Shown: positions 41,717 through 50,962, counted from the stretch's first letter. The stretch: 64,000 bases of DNA from Bacillota bacterium (GCA_023418995.1 JAEZYP010000001.1:1-64000), one strand, 5' to 3'. Notes: generated from the sequence alone by a model not told the origin. Numbers and translations: made by a program.

Positions 41717-43366
41717 CTACTCCGGGCGGTACAGCAGATGCTTTACCATATCCCAAAGAATCGGCGCGGCTTTCTCCATAGAATAGGAAAGGCAGAGCCG
41801 TTCCGTAAAGCGGTGTGCGTCCTTGCCCAAAGGCCCAAAATTCAGGAACGGAATTTGAAGCTCAGCAATCTCTTTGAGCGGGATATGGTAGCCTGCATCC
41901 CAAACAGGAAAATTCTGTACCAGCTCCTCCATATCCAATTTTTTTGACAGACCGAGGTAGCTCATATCGGACAGGCCGGGGAAATACGGCTCGACCTTAA
42001 TCTCTTCCTGATAGACATTCCTGGCAATGTCGGAAATAAACCGGCTCAGCTTCCCTATGGGGCTGCCCTGCGGCAATGCACCGGAATGCGGATAAAACGG
42101 CGGCGCGAAGAATACGATAACCATCGGGTCACGGTACGGGCAGAACTGATGCACCTCACGCACGACTTCAATTGAAAATTCCCGCAGGTCTCCGCAGCCT
42201 TCCTGCGTACCACGGCTCCGGATAAATGCTTCCATATGCTTTTCAAACCGAGAGCCCTCAGCCTCCCGGCACCACTGCCAAAGCTGCCGGAACGTAACTA
42301 CTTTCGACTCCCGGGCAGGCACAGACGCGCTTTCTCCCGTTCGCTCAAATCGTTTTTCCGCCATTTTTTGAAGATCGGTTATCACCTCTTCAAACGCGTC
42401 CTGTGCCGTGGCAACTAGCCTCCGCATGACCGCGTCGGGGGTACTGGTTAGCGTCATAAAATTAAAATAGGTATAAGCCGCAAAAGGAGACTGCACGGAA
42501 TACGCCCTTTTGGTATCCGACTGCTTCAGGCATACAGGCGGCGGAGCGGCAATGCCGCAGGAGACATCCGAAAATTCGGAATTTACATCAAGCTTCTCAA
42601 TAATTTTTGCGGTCAGACGGTTCGGGTTGAGACCCGAGAGCGGCTCGCAGGCGTGGGTTTCCTTACCGACACAGTAAAATACCGGAAGAAGCTTTCCCAC
42701 CGTTCCGGTATACAGGTAATTCGATCGGTCACCCGGATATTTGGGGAAATGGGGTTCAGAAATAAGGCAGCAGAGGTATTCCAGCCCTTGCTCCTTTTTG
42801 AAAGAGGACAAATGCTCCACAGCGGCAAGCATCCCCGCAGAATTTGCCTCTTCGTCCGGCACGGACAGAAACAGCAGATTTCCTTCAAAGTGTTCCAGCT
42901 CGTTCGTCATCTGCGTTAAAATTTCCAAATAAGCCGCAATCCCGAACTTCATATCCATGACACCGCGCCCGAACAAATAATCGCCGGATTCCAAATCCTC
43001 GGCGGCTTCCCGGGGGAGACTTCTTTCGGGATGCTCCTTCAAAAATCGCGTATAGGCAAGCGGGTCAAACGCCAGCTCCTTCTGCATTCCGAATTCCTCC
43101 ACGCCGACCACGTCAAAATGGCTCAGCAGAATCACGGTTCTCGGACTCTTTCTCTCTCCCCGCAAAAAAGCGGAAACAAAGCTGCGCGCAAATCTATCCC
43201 CCGGGATCTCATGCTTACATATCAGCTCAGGATGCGCCTGAAAATAAGGGTTGCGCCGAAACATCTTTCCTATTTTATCCGCCATTACCCGTTCTCCATC
43301 CGTTTCCGAAACGCTCGGCGTTCCGCAAAGCTCGAGCAAATTGCGAAGAATTCTGTCTTTGTTCAT
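41717..43366 (-). CDS. RocB-like M20 family peptidase
   Basis: 549 residues of the M20 zinc-peptidase type: LLSHFDVVG (first His/Asp), FGRGVMDMKFG (bridging Asp), VPDEEANSAG (catalytic Glu pair), LISEPH and a late CGIAAPPP/HRFTERLC. It most resembles RocB, linked to arginine/ornithine use in Bacillus; the exact substrate is not known. ATG 43366 follows GGGGGA at 5 nt. No other arginine genes are adjacent. Confidence 0.8.
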   Translation of the reverse strand: MNKDRILRNLLELCGTPSVSETDGERVMADKIGKMFRRNPYFQAHPELICKHEIPGDRFARSFVSAFLRGERKSPRTVILLSHFDVVGVEEFGMQKELAFDPLAYTRFLKEHPERSLPREAAEDLESGDYLFGRGVMDMKFGIAAYLEILTQMTNELEHFEGNLLFLSVPDEEANSAGMLAAVEHLSSFKKEQGLEYLCCLISEPHFPKYPGDRSNYLYTGTVGKLLPVFYCVGKETHACEPLSGLNPNRLTAKIIEKLDVNSEFSDVSCGIAAPPPVCLKQSDTKRAYSVQSPFAAYTYFNFMTLTSTPDAVMRRLVATAQDAFEEVITDLQKMAEKRFERTGESASVPARESKVVTFRQLWQWCREAEGSRFEKHMEAFIRSRGTQEGCGDLREFSIEVVREVHQFCPYRDPMVIVFFAPPFYPHSGALPQGSPIGKLSRFISDIARNVYQEEIKVEPYFPGLSDMSYLGLSKKLDMEELVQNFPVWDAGYHIPLKEIAELQIPFLNFGPLGKDAHRFTERLCLSYSMEKAAPILWDMVKHLLYRPE

Positions 43367-43604
43367 TGAAATCCCCCGATTGCAAATCTTCTGTTTTTTT
43401 ACATTATAACACGGATTTCTACGGAACGTTCGGCTCCGTTTTATTTTACCCCGATATTGAAATTGTGCAGGCAATGCGCTAGAATGTTTTTAATAGGATT
43501 TTAATTTCTCGCAAATTGTCTTTAAAGTCTTTTTTGTTAAGATACATTCACAGGAAACACAGAAAACCTGCAAACGTGATTTACAACAAAAAGGAGATCT
43601 GATT

Positions 43605-44171
43605 ATGACTACATTAGAACAGGTGGAAAAACTCCGCGAAAAAGCAAATGTAAGCTACGACGAGGCGCGGGCGGCACTGGACGCGGCAAACGGGGATTTG
43701 CTGGAAGCCCTGATCCTGCTGGAAAAGCAGGGCAAGGTAACTGCACCCGCCGCCAACGGCTTTTACAGCAGTGAAAAGCAGCTTCCCTTCACGACCGCAA
43801 ATTCCGGCTCAAATAACCCGTATTGGGAAAAACCGCCCTATCAGAATTACAACAACGGCGAGAGCTTTGCCTCTATGATAAAGCGATTCGGGCGTTTCTG
43901 CCTAAAAATCCTGCAAAAAGGCAATGCCAATTCCTTTGAAGTGCTGCGGGGCGCGGAGAGCAAAGCCTCCATGCCGATTACCGCTCTTGTGCTTTTAATC
44001 ATTTTCCTGTTCTGGGTAACGATACCGCTGCTTGTAATCGGGCTGTTCTTTGGGTTCCGCTACCGTTTTGTGGGTCCTGACTTTGGCGCCGATCCCGTTA
44101 ACCACGCGATGGACAGCGCGGCGGACGCGGCAGAAAGCCTGAAAAATTCTTTGAGCAACTACGAAAAATAA
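43605..44171 (+). CDS. DUF4342-like protein with UBA-type N-terminus and one membrane helix
   Basis: 188 residues. The first 45 form a UBA/TS-N-like three-helix domain (VEKLREKANVSYDEARAALD, GDLLEALILLEKQG), followed by a linker, an amphipathic segment and a hydrophobic helix (about 122-145, ITALVLLIIFLFWVTIPLLV). The C-terminus is helical. The family often stands next to two-component systems, as here (24 nt upstream of a response regulator). Role unknown. Confidence 0.72.
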   Translation: MTTLEQVEKLREKANVSYDEARAALDAANGDLLEALILLEKQGKVTAPAANGFYSSEKQLPFTTANSGSNNPYWEKPPYQNYNNGESFASMIKRFGRFCLKILQKGNANSFEVLRGAESKASMPITALVLLIIFLFWVTIPLLVIGLFFGFRYRFVGPDFGADPVNHAMDSAADAAESLKNSLSNYEK

Positions 44172-44194
44172 ATGGAGAAACGGCAGGGTGTTTC

Positions 44195-44875
44195 ATGAGC
44201 GCAAAGATACTGATCGTAGAGGATGAAGAAAAAATAGCACGGTTTCTCGAGCTGGAGCTTGGCTACGAAGGTTATACCATAAAAAAGGCTTTTGATGGAA
44301 GATCTGGATTGGAACTCGCCGAAACTGGCGGGTTCGATCTCATTTTACTGGATATTATGCTGCCGCAGCTGAGCGGCATGGAGGTTCTGCGGCGCATCCG
44401 CAGGACCTCACAGATTCCTGTGATCATGCTGACGGCCAGAGACAGTGTGACAGATAAGGTATTCGGGCTGGACAGCGGCGCAAGCGATTATATTACCAAG
44501 CCCTTTGCGATTGAAGAGCTCCTTGCCCGTATTCGCACCGCGTTGAGAAAAACTGTTGCGGCGGAACAGAAGCCGGTGCTTTCCTGCCGCGGCGTTACGC
44601 TCGATATCGGGCGGCGCACGGTCGTTTGCACGGGCAGCCAAATCGATTTGACGAAACGGGAGTTTGATCTGCTGCAATACCTGATGAAAAACAAGGGACT
44701 GGTCATTTCACGTGATACTCTGCTGGAAAACGTCTGGGGCTTTGACTTTACGGGAGAAACCAACGCGGTTGACGTGTATATCCGCTTTCTCCGCAGCAAG
44801 ATCGACGATGTGTTTGGAATAAAACTGATACAAACCGTACGGGGAGTTGGGTATGTGATTAAGGATGAAGAATGA
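44195..44875 (+). CDS. OmpR-family response regulator
   Basis: 226 residues: receiver domain (VEDEEK acidic pocket, phospho-acceptor Asp in LILLDIMLP, Thr in MLTARD, Lys in TKPF) and a winged-helix DNA-binding domain (REFDLLQYLMKNKG, then VYIRFLRSKID and TVRGVGYVI). It is translationally coupled to the histidine kinase, overlapping it by 11 nt. Confidence 0.94.
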   Translation: MSAKILIVEDEEKIARFLELELGYEGYTIKKAFDGRSGLELAETGGFDLILLDIMLPQLSGMEVLRRIRRTSQIPVIMLTARDSVTDKVFGLDSGASDYITKPFAIEELLARIRTALRKTVAAEQKPVLSCRGVTLDIGRRTVVCTGSQIDLTKREFDLLQYLMKNKGLVISRDTLLENVWGFDFTGETNAVDVYIRFLRSKIDDVFGIKLIQTVRGVGYVIKDEE

Positions 44876-46355
44876 AGCGGCACAAAGCCATTCCGACAGC
44901 CTTGGAAACCGGATCAGATTTTCTATTGTACTAAAGCTGAACGCCAAGCTGGTTCTGCGTACGATTTCCACTTTTCTCAGCTTGAATATCATTCTTTGCA
45001 TCCTTTTCCTCTCCGGCGTCGTTATCCATTCCGAGCAGCTCGCGGCAAGCACGGTCACGGTTTTGAAAAAGACCGGACCCTTATCTGAAAGGGACAGTGC
45101 ACTTTTAAAAATTGCCGGATGTGAGCTTCTTCCCGTTACAGAAAAACCAAAAGGGCTTGAAATTCCCGGCTTTTTGCAGTCCTATTATCCCGAGCCGACA
45201 AAAACGGGAGCACGAATTATTGACTTTCCAAAAACGGAAGGGCTTTATTTCTGGCAGTATTGGGAAAGAGCCGCCTATCAGGTAACGGCAGAAGTCAACG
45301 GAAAAACCTATCTGGTTTCCGTTACGGGAGAGCAAGAGTTAACCACCGCCCTGCATTGCCTTGCCATTTTGCTGCTACTGCAGCTGTTCATGGTCTTGAG
45401 AAACATATCAAAAGGGGCGCAATCAATCAGAAGCACACTGCATCCGATCGAAGAGCTTGCCCAGACCGCCAGAAGCCTCAACGAAGCCGGCTCCTTCACA
45501 CCGGAGGAGTTGGAAGCCCTTGCGGGGAAGCTTGACGGTATTAACGCCACCAGGCTCGACACGCGGATTGCGGTAGGCGACACGCAGAATGAGCTGAAAA
45601 TGCTCGCCTCCGCGATTAATGGAATGCTTGACCGCATCAATGAATCCTACCGCTCGCAGGTTCGCTTTGTGTCGGATGCCTCGCACGAGCTCCGCACGCC
45701 GATTTCTGTCATTCAGGGCTACGCGAACCTGCTGGACCGCTGGGGCAAAAATGACGAAAAAACTTTGCAGGAATCTATCGACGCGATTAAGGAAGAAACC
45801 GCCAATATGAAAAGCCTGGTGGAAAAGCTTCTGTTTCTCGCGCGCGGCGACAACAACACCATGGAGCTGCAAATTGAGAAATTTGACCTCTACGATTTGG
45901 CACAGGAGGTCTTTAAGGAAACGCAGATGATTGACAGCGGTCACGAATACCGTTCCGATATCTCCCACGTATTCCTTAACGCGGATCTGAGCCTGATTAA
46001 GCAGGCGATGCGTATCCTGATTGACAACGCCATGAAATACACCCCTGTCGGAAAGCAAATCACCATCTCCGTATTCCGCGAGAATAATTTTGCCCGTCTT
46101 ACCGTTCAGGACGAGGGAATCGGCATCCCGGCGGAAGCGGTTTCGCAGATTTTTGAACGCTTCTACCGTGCGGATGAATCCCGCGCCCGCACCACAGGCG
46201 GCAACGGACTGGGGCTTTCCATTGCAAAATGGATTACCGAACGGCACGGTGGCCATTTGGAGGTCTTGAGCCGGGAAGACTTCGGCACAAGAATTTCAAT
46301 TTTACTGCCCGCTTTCGCGCAGATGATGCCCGAATCCAATGAAAAAATAAAATGA
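44865..46355 (+). CDS. Sensor histidine kinase
   Basis: 496 residues: membrane helices at about 32-54 and 160-178 around an extracellular sensor of about 105 residues, a HAMP-like linker, the DHp domain with phospho-His in SHELRTP, and the ATPase domain with N box LIDNAMKYT, G1 DEGIGIP, F box FERFYR and G2 GGNGLGLSI. Pairs with the response regulator at 44195. Signal unknown; the nearby DUF4342 gene may be part of the same system. Confidence 0.93.
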   Translation: MKNEAAQSHSDSLGNRIRFSIVLKLNAKLVLRTISTFLSLNIILCILFLSGVVIHSEQLAASTVTVLKKTGPLSERDSALLKIAGCELLPVTEKPKGLEIPGFLQSYYPEPTKTGARIIDFPKTEGLYFWQYWERAAYQVTAEVNGKTYLVSVTGEQELTTALHCLAILLLLQLFMVLRNISKGAQSIRSTLHPIEELAQTARSLNEAGSFTPEELEALAGKLDGINATRLDTRIAVGDTQNELKMLASAINGMLDRINESYRSQVRFVSDASHELRTPISVIQGYANLLDRWGKNDEKTLQESIDAIKEETANMKSLVEKLLFLARGDNNTMELQIEKFDLYDLAQEVFKETQMIDSGHEYRSDISHVFLNADLSLIKQAMRILIDNAMKYTPVGKQITISVFRENNFARLTVQDEGIGIPAEAVSQIFERFYRADESRARTTGGNGLGLSIAKWITERHGGHLEVLSREDFGTRISILLPAFAQMMPESNEKIK

Positions 46356-46376
46356 TGACATTTTTTCTCAAATTTC

Positions 46377-46404
46377 TTGCTATTTCCGGAAAACTATGTA
46401 TAAT
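46377..46404 (+). promoter_or_regulatory. Promoter of the uracil/xanthine permease gene
   Basis: TTGCTA (46377-46382), 16 bp, TATAAT (46399-46404). Confidence 0.6.
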
Positions 46405-46422
46405 TAGAGTGTTTAGCTTAAA

Positions 46423-46449
46423 TTCATCAATTACTGATTGATTGATGAA
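46423..46449 (+). promoter_or_regulatory. Leader stem-loop of the permease gene
   Basis: TTCATCAAT and ATTGATGAA form a perfect 9-bp stem with a 9-nt loop about 35 nt before the ATG. No terminator follows. It could be an operator, a stabilising 5' hairpin or a regulator-binding RNA site. Confidence 0.5.
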
Positions 46450-46484
46450 CCGGAAAAAACAAAATATGAGATTGAGGTGTCGTT

Positions 46485-47762
46485 ATGCAGAGAGAAATCA
46501 TTCAGGTAGAGCAAAAGGTTCCTTTCCTAAAAAGTATCCCGCTCAGTCTGCAGCACATGTTCGCGATGTTTGGCGCGTCCGTCATCGTTCCGCTGACCTT
46601 TGGGATCAGTCCCGCGGTCGTGCTGTTAATGAACGGTATCGGTACACTGTTGTTTATTCTTATCACCAAAGGAAAAGCTCCCGCCTATTTAGGCTCCAGT
46701 TTTGCATTTATCGCGCCGGTTCTGCTGATTATTGATAAGAATTCATCGATGAATTATCAATACGCTTTAGGCGGTTTTATCGCAGCCGGCGCTGTTTTCT
46801 GCCTTGTTGCGTTTATTATCAAGTTCTTCGGCGTAAAATGGATTGACACGCTTCTCCCCCCCGCCGCAATGGGCGCGGTGGTTGCGCTGATTGGTCTGGA
46901 GCTCGCCGGAACAGCGGCGCAGAGCGGTGGAATCGTAATTACGGATGCCGCGAAGAGCATCAACCCGAACAATGTAATTGTCTTTGTTGTGACGCTGGCG
47001 GTTGCCATTTTTGGGAACGTGATGTTCCGTAAATTCTTGGCGGTTATCCCGCTGCTGATCGCCATTATCGTCGGCTATGTGCTTGCCTTTGCGCTCGGTC
47101 TTGTTGATTTTACGGCGGTCTATCAGGCTCCCTGGTTTTCCCTGCCGAACTTCTCCACTCCGGTATTCAATCTCAATGCAATCAGCATTATCATCCCTGC
47201 CTCTCTGGTGGTTATCTCGGAGCATATCGGGCACCAGCTTGTCACCAGCAAAATTGTGGACCGCGACCTGATCAAAGACCCCGGATTACACAGAACCTTG
47301 CTGGCGGACGGCGTCTCCACCATGCTTTCCGGCTTCTGCGGCTCGGTTCCAACCACTACATACGGTGAAAACATCGGCGTTATGGCGATTACGAGAGTTT
47401 ATAGCGTTCATGTTATCGGCGGTGCGGCAATCATTTCAATTGTGGTCGCTTTTATCGGCAAAATCACCGCCCTGATTCAGACGATTCCCGGCCCGGTCAT
47501 CGGCGGCGTAAGCTTCCTGCTTTACGGTATGATTGCTGCTTCCGGTATCCGGCTTCTCGTGGAATCCAAGGTGGATTACAGCCGTTCCCGCAACCTCTGC
47601 TTAACATCCGTTGTATTTATCACCGGACTAAGCGGCGTTTCCATTCCGATCGGTGCAGTGGAGCTAAAGGGCATGGCGCTCGCTACCATTGTTGGCATGG
47701 TTTTAAGCCTGATTTTCTATCTGATCGATTATTTTCATCTTGCAAACGACTACGAAGAATAA
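46485..47762 (+). CDS. Uracil/xanthine permease (NCS2 family)
   Basis: 425 residues, about 12-14 membrane helices. The substrate-site glutamates of UraA-type carriers are in SEHIGHQ and TTTYGENIGVMAITRVYS; SLQHMFAMFGASVIVPL is the usual N-terminal block. It imports a nucleobase with protons; the GENIGVMAITRVYS motif favours uracil. ATG follows GAGGTG. Monocistronic with a leader hairpin and a strong terminator. Confidence 0.9.
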   Translation: MQREIIQVEQKVPFLKSIPLSLQHMFAMFGASVIVPLTFGISPAVVLLMNGIGTLLFILITKGKAPAYLGSSFAFIAPVLLIIDKNSSMNYQYALGGFIAAGAVFCLVAFIIKFFGVKWIDTLLPPAAMGAVVALIGLELAGTAAQSGGIVITDAAKSINPNNVIVFVVTLAVAIFGNVMFRKFLAVIPLLIAIIVGYVLAFALGLVDFTAVYQAPWFSLPNFSTPVFNLNAISIIIPASLVVISEHIGHQLVTSKIVDRDLIKDPGLHRTLLADGVSTMLSGFCGSVPTTTYGENIGVMAITRVYSVHVIGGAAIISIVVAFIGKITALIQTIPGPVIGGVSFLLYGMIAASGIRLLVESKVDYSRSRNLCLTSVVFITGLSGVSIPIGAVELKGMALATIVGMVLSLIFYLIDYFHLANDYEE

Positions 47763-47768
47763 AAACGG

Positions 47769-47805
47769 GCCACACAGAGCACAGCTTTGTGTGGCCTTTT
47801 TATTA
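47769..47805 (+). terminator. Terminator of the permease gene
   Basis: GGCCACACA pairs with TGTGTGGCC and is followed by TTTTTATTATT. Confidence 0.85.
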
Positions 47806-47922
47806 TTGAGAGAGATTGCCCCCCTCTGACTGTGAAGCGGAATTTTCACTGTGTATTTTAATATAATTGAGCTTCATCTTCTCGGCATATTATACTATTT
47901 TTCGACTTTTGTTCAAATGGAA

Positions 47923-47951
47923 TTGAAATAATTACCAAGATAAGCTATACT
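47923..47951 (+). promoter_or_regulatory. Promoter of the REC-CheX operon
   Basis: TTGAAA (47923-47928), 17 bp, TATACT (47946-47951). A small GGCAA/TTGCC hairpin at 47960-47974 lies near the transcript 5' end. Confidence 0.6.
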
Positions 47952-48004
47952 TTACGTAGGCAAATAGGTTGCCCGAGGAATAAATAGAAAAGTAGGAGTG
48001 GAAT

Positions 48005-48865
48005 ATGAAAGAGATTAAAATTGTCGTTGTTGATGATTCGCCTTTCTCAGTTGCAATGTTAACCAATATGCTTGGAGAAAACGGGTTTCATGTTGTCGGC
48101 AGTGCGAACACATTGGATGAAGCGGTAAATGCGGCAAAAACACACCACCCGGATGTTGTCACTATGGATATGACCATGCCCGGGGCAAACGGAATCGAAT
48201 GTACAAAAGCGATTCATCAGGTAGACCCCACGATTAAAGTGGTAATCGTCAGTTCCATGATGGATGAGGAAATCGTGAGAAATGCCAGAAAGGTACACAT
48301 CTCGGGTTATATACAGAAGCCTGTTGATCCCGAAGAGCTTTCCCTGCTAATCAACCGCATTATGGCGGATGAAGAGCTGTTTACCGAGCTTCAGGGGCTG
48401 TATTATACCGTGTTTAAGGAAGCACTGACCGATACATTTAATAAATTTTTCCACTCAGTACCAGAATACACGCAGGAAGACAACTCAAACCGTGAGCAGG
48501 TTTCCAGGGGTGTTTCCGTCGTTATGGGGATTATTGGAAAGTATGGCGGAAGAATGATTTTGGATATGTCTTATGACACCGCAAAGAAAATAACCGATAC
48601 ACTGCTGAAAAAAGATAGCCAGAACAAGCAGGAAATTATAAATACGATGGCTGAGATGTCAAACATTGTAGCCGGCAACGCCTGTTCGCTCCTGAATAAG
48701 AGCAATAAGCTTCTCGGGCTGCGCGTTGCTCCGCCTACCGTGGTTTACGGCGAATCCTTAAACATTTCAAAATCTGAGCTGGACTGTCTGGCTTCCACAA
48801 AGGCAGAATCCGTGTTTGGAGAGATTTATATGAGTATCGGGTTTAAAAGGGGCGAATGTGAATGA
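48005..48865 (+). CDS. Response regulator fused to a CheX-like domain
   Basis: 286 residues. A CheY-like receiver (VVVDDSPFS, phospho-acceptor Asp in VTMDMTMPG, Ser-Ser in VIVSSMM, Lys in QKPVDP) is followed by a linker and a CheX/CheC-like domain (about 150-283) with the ExxN phosphatase motif as EMSN. The residue four before the Glu is Asn, not the Asp/Ser of active CheX. It could therefore be a regulated phosphatase or a binding module. It overlaps the next gene by 4 nt. No chemotaxis or flagellar genes are in the window. Confidence 0.85.
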   Translation: MKEIKIVVVDDSPFSVAMLTNMLGENGFHVVGSANTLDEAVNAAKTHHPDVVTMDMTMPGANGIECTKAIHQVDPTIKVVIVSSMMDEEIVRNARKVHISGYIQKPVDPEELSLLINRIMADEELFTELQGLYYTVFKEALTDTFNKFFHSVPEYTQEDNSNREQVSRGVSVVMGIIGKYGGRMILDMSYDTAKKITDTLLKKDSQNKQEIINTMAEMSNIVAGNACSLLNKSNKLLGLRVAPPTVVYGESLNISKSELDCLASTKAESVFGEIYMSIGFKRGECE

Positions 48866-49326
48866 ACAGCGAGCTGACACAGCCATTTATTAATTCTTTT
48901 TTAAATATTCTTCCTCAAATTGGTTTTGAGAGCGTACATAAAGTCAGTATAACCGAAATCGGAAAAAACATTGAAAGTCCGGGCGTAAATGTAATTATCG
49001 GAATGGTGGGCAACCTAAAGGGAAACGTTATTTACGGTATGAGCGAGGATTGCGCCAAAACCATTGCATCCACCATGATGATGGGTATGGAAGTCACCGA
49101 ATTTGACGCGATGGCGCAGAGCGCCGTTTCTGAGCTCTGCAATATGCTCACCGCTACCACCTCCACGGAATTTACCGCTATGGATATTAAGACAGATATT
49201 TCAACTCCAACCTTAATGTATGGTAATTTTACTGCCTCGGCAAGCTATGAGCATGTGATTCAGATTCAAATGCAGCTTCTCGACTTTCCATTTTATATTT
49301 ATTTCTCACTCGAAAAGAACAGCTAA
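48862..49326 (+). CDS. CheX-like phosphatase domain protein
   Basis: 154 residues, a stand-alone CheX domain. The phosphatase signature S-x3-E-x2-N is complete in SAVSELCN, with a proline in ISTPTLMYG about 22 residues on. CheX removes phosphate from CheY-type receivers, so the natural substrate is the receiver of the neighbouring fusion protein. The genes are coupled through an ATGA overlap. Confidence 0.85.
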   Translation: MNSELTQPFINSFLNILPQIGFESVHKVSITEIGKNIESPGVNVIIGMVGNLKGNVIYGMSEDCAKTIASTMMMGMEVTEFDAMAQSAVSELCNMLTATTSTEFTAMDIKTDISTPTLMYGNFTASASYEHVIQIQMQLLDFPFYIYFSLEKNS

Positions 49327-49329
49327 AAA

Positions 49330-49361
49330 ACACGCAGCTTGCCGCCTGGCTGGCTGCGTGT
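49330..49361. terminator. Bidirectional terminator between cheX-like and dhaM-like genes
   Basis: ACACGCAGC pairs with GCTGCGTGT around a 14-nt loop; the convergent genes end on either side. Confidence 0.7.
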
Positions 49362-49380
49362 TCTGTATAATAACGATCCC

Positions 49381-49773
49381 TTAAAACTTTTGGAGCTCAT
49401 ACGCTTCCTCGGCGGCGGAAACAACATCGTTGAGCGCAGCGCTCTCCGAAGCTCCCAGCGCTGCCCCGATCGTGCCCTCCAAGACAGGGGCGTCGGCAAA
49501 CACGACCCGTTTTTTCTTTTCATCATCCAGCAAATTTATCGCGCTCTGCGCGCTGACGACCGAGCTTCCGAGATCAAAAATCATAACAACGCCGTCCCCG
49601 GAGTCCGCGGTTAAGATAGCCTCCATGATTCGTATCGACTCTGTACCGTTTAGCCCGTTGTCCACTCCGCCCACAGCCACAATCCTAACCTTGCCCTCGG
49701 TTACCCGGTCGGCAATTTCCTTTACGCCCTCCGCAAGCTTTTTGCTCTGGGATATGATTACGATCCCAACCAT
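49381..49773 (-). CDS. DhaM-like EIIA-Man fold protein lacking the phospho-histidine
   Basis: 130 residues with the fold and motifs of the DhaM phosphotransferase of PTS-dependent dihydroxyacetone kinase: GIVIISQSKKLAEG at the start, VRIVAVGGVDNGLNGTESI and VVMIFDLGSSVVSAQSA. In DhaM the first motif reads SHS with an active-site histidine; here the codon is CAG, giving glutamine. The protein cannot accept phosphate from HPr at that site. No dhaK or dhaL is adjacent. ATG 49773 has GGAG at 8 nt. It may be a regulatory or decoy relative. Confidence 0.78.
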   Translation of the reverse strand: MVGIVIISQSKKLAEGVKEIADRVTEGKVRIVAVGGVDNGLNGTESIRIMEAILTADSGDGVVMIFDLGSSVVSAQSAINLLDDEKKKRVVFADAPVLEGTIGAALGASESAALNDVVSAAEEAYELQKF

Positions 49774-49981
49774 TTCACTCACTCCTTTTACCGGCTCAAT
49801 TTACTGAAGCAGTACCATTATATATGAAGTTCCATTGTTCTCTATGACGGGTCGATCTCTCCGACGCCGGAACAGCCCGGGCATAAAACCATTCATGCAC
49901 CCCATAGATTGGAAAGGCAAAAATAGTCGAGAAGCTACTTTATAAATAAGGTATGATTAAGTTCGTCAGGAGGTGATAGAA

Positions 49982-50872
49982 ATGAAGGAACAATTGATAG
50001 CGGTTCAGCGGATGCAGGATTATATCGACCTGAACTTGCGTGAAAATGTTACACTGGCCGAGTTGTCAAAGGTATCCCTGTTTTCTCCGTGGTATTCCTA
50101 CCGGCTTTTCAAGCAGTATACAAATCTGACTCCCGCCGATTACATCCGGCGGCTGCGGCTGTCGAAATCCGCGCTTCGGCTGCGGGACGAAGGCTGTAAG
50201 ATCATAGACGTTGCGTATGATCTGGGCTTTGGAAGCGTGGACGGATACCAGCGCGCGTTCTACCGTGAGTACGGCTGCAATCCGGGAGATTATGCGGCAA
50301 ACCCGATTCCTTTATCTCTGTTCACCCCCTACGGCGTTAAATACCGAGAGCTTAGAAAGGAGACGAATACTATGGAAACGGTAAAAAGCATATTCATCCA
50401 GGTTATTGAAAAGCCGGCGCGCAAGGTCATCCTGAAACGCGGCGTCAACGCAACTGATTATTTTGCGTACTGCGAGGAGGTGGGGTGTGAAGTCTGGGGG
50501 CTGCTTACCAGCATGAAATCCATCAGCAATGAGCCCGTGTGTCTTTGGCTTCCGGACCAATACCGCAGGACCGGCACCTCTGAATATGTGCAGGGTGTGG
50601 AGGTCGCTTTAGATTACGACGGGGAAATCCCGGAAGACTTTGATATAATTGAGCTTCCGTCGTCCCAATATTTAATGTTTCAGGGTGAACCGTTTGAGGA
50701 AGAAAAATACTGCGAGGCGATAGTGCAATTACAAGAGGCAATCAAAAATTATGACCCCTCTGTGATCGGGTACGCTTGGGACAAAGGCAACCCACACATT
50801 CAGCTGGAGCCGATTGGAACGAGAGGATATATTGAGCTTTGGCCGATTCAGCAAATCGCAGCGAAAAAATAA
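49982..50872 (+). CDS. AraC family regulator with GyrI-like effector domain
   Basis: 296 residues. The N-terminal AraC-type double HTH (about 1-105) contains VTLAELSKVSLFSPWYSYRL and IIDVAYDLGFGSVDGYQRAF. The C-terminal GyrI/Rob-like domain (about 130-290) is of the type that binds small hydrophobic or cationic ligands. ATG 49982 follows GGAGGTGA. A second protein of the same layout lies at 63146-63991, on the far side of the sugar locus. Confidence 0.88.
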   Translation: MKEQLIAVQRMQDYIDLNLRENVTLAELSKVSLFSPWYSYRLFKQYTNLTPADYIRRLRLSKSALRLRDEGCKIIDVAYDLGFGSVDGYQRAFYREYGCNPGDYAANPIPLSLFTPYGVKYRELRKETNTMETVKSIFIQVIEKPARKVILKRGVNATDYFAYCEEVGCEVWGLLTSMKSISNEPVCLWLPDQYRRTGTSEYVQGVEVALDYDGEIPEDFDIIELPSSQYLMFQGEPFEEEKYCEAIVQLQEAIKNYDPSVIGYAWDKGNPHIQLEPIGTRGYIELWPIQQIAAKK

Positions 50873-50901
50873 GGAGCGCTGAGCCCAAATTTCAACTGCA
50901 T

Positions 50902-50938
50902 AAAAATGCCGCCCGGAAGCAACCCGGGCGGCATTTTT
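50902..50938. terminator. Bidirectional terminator between araC-like gene and uxaC
   Basis: AAAAATGCCGCCCGG pairs with CCCGGGCGGCATTTTT; A- and T-runs on both sides allow use in both directions. Confidence 0.85.
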
Positions 50939-50941
50939 ATG

Positions 50942-50962
50942 CGATTAACTTTAAAACGGCTA
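50942..50962. repeat. Solo terminus of the 152-bp repeat family
   Basis: CGATTAACTTTAAAACGGCT and the next base match the left end of the element at 36242 apart from one missing A. Nothing else of the element is present. Confidence 0.5.

Noticed and set aside
47955..48004. c-di-GMP riboswitch before the REC-CheX gene
   Set aside because: The GGCAAATAGGTTGCC hairpin is too short and lacks the conserved GEMM core.
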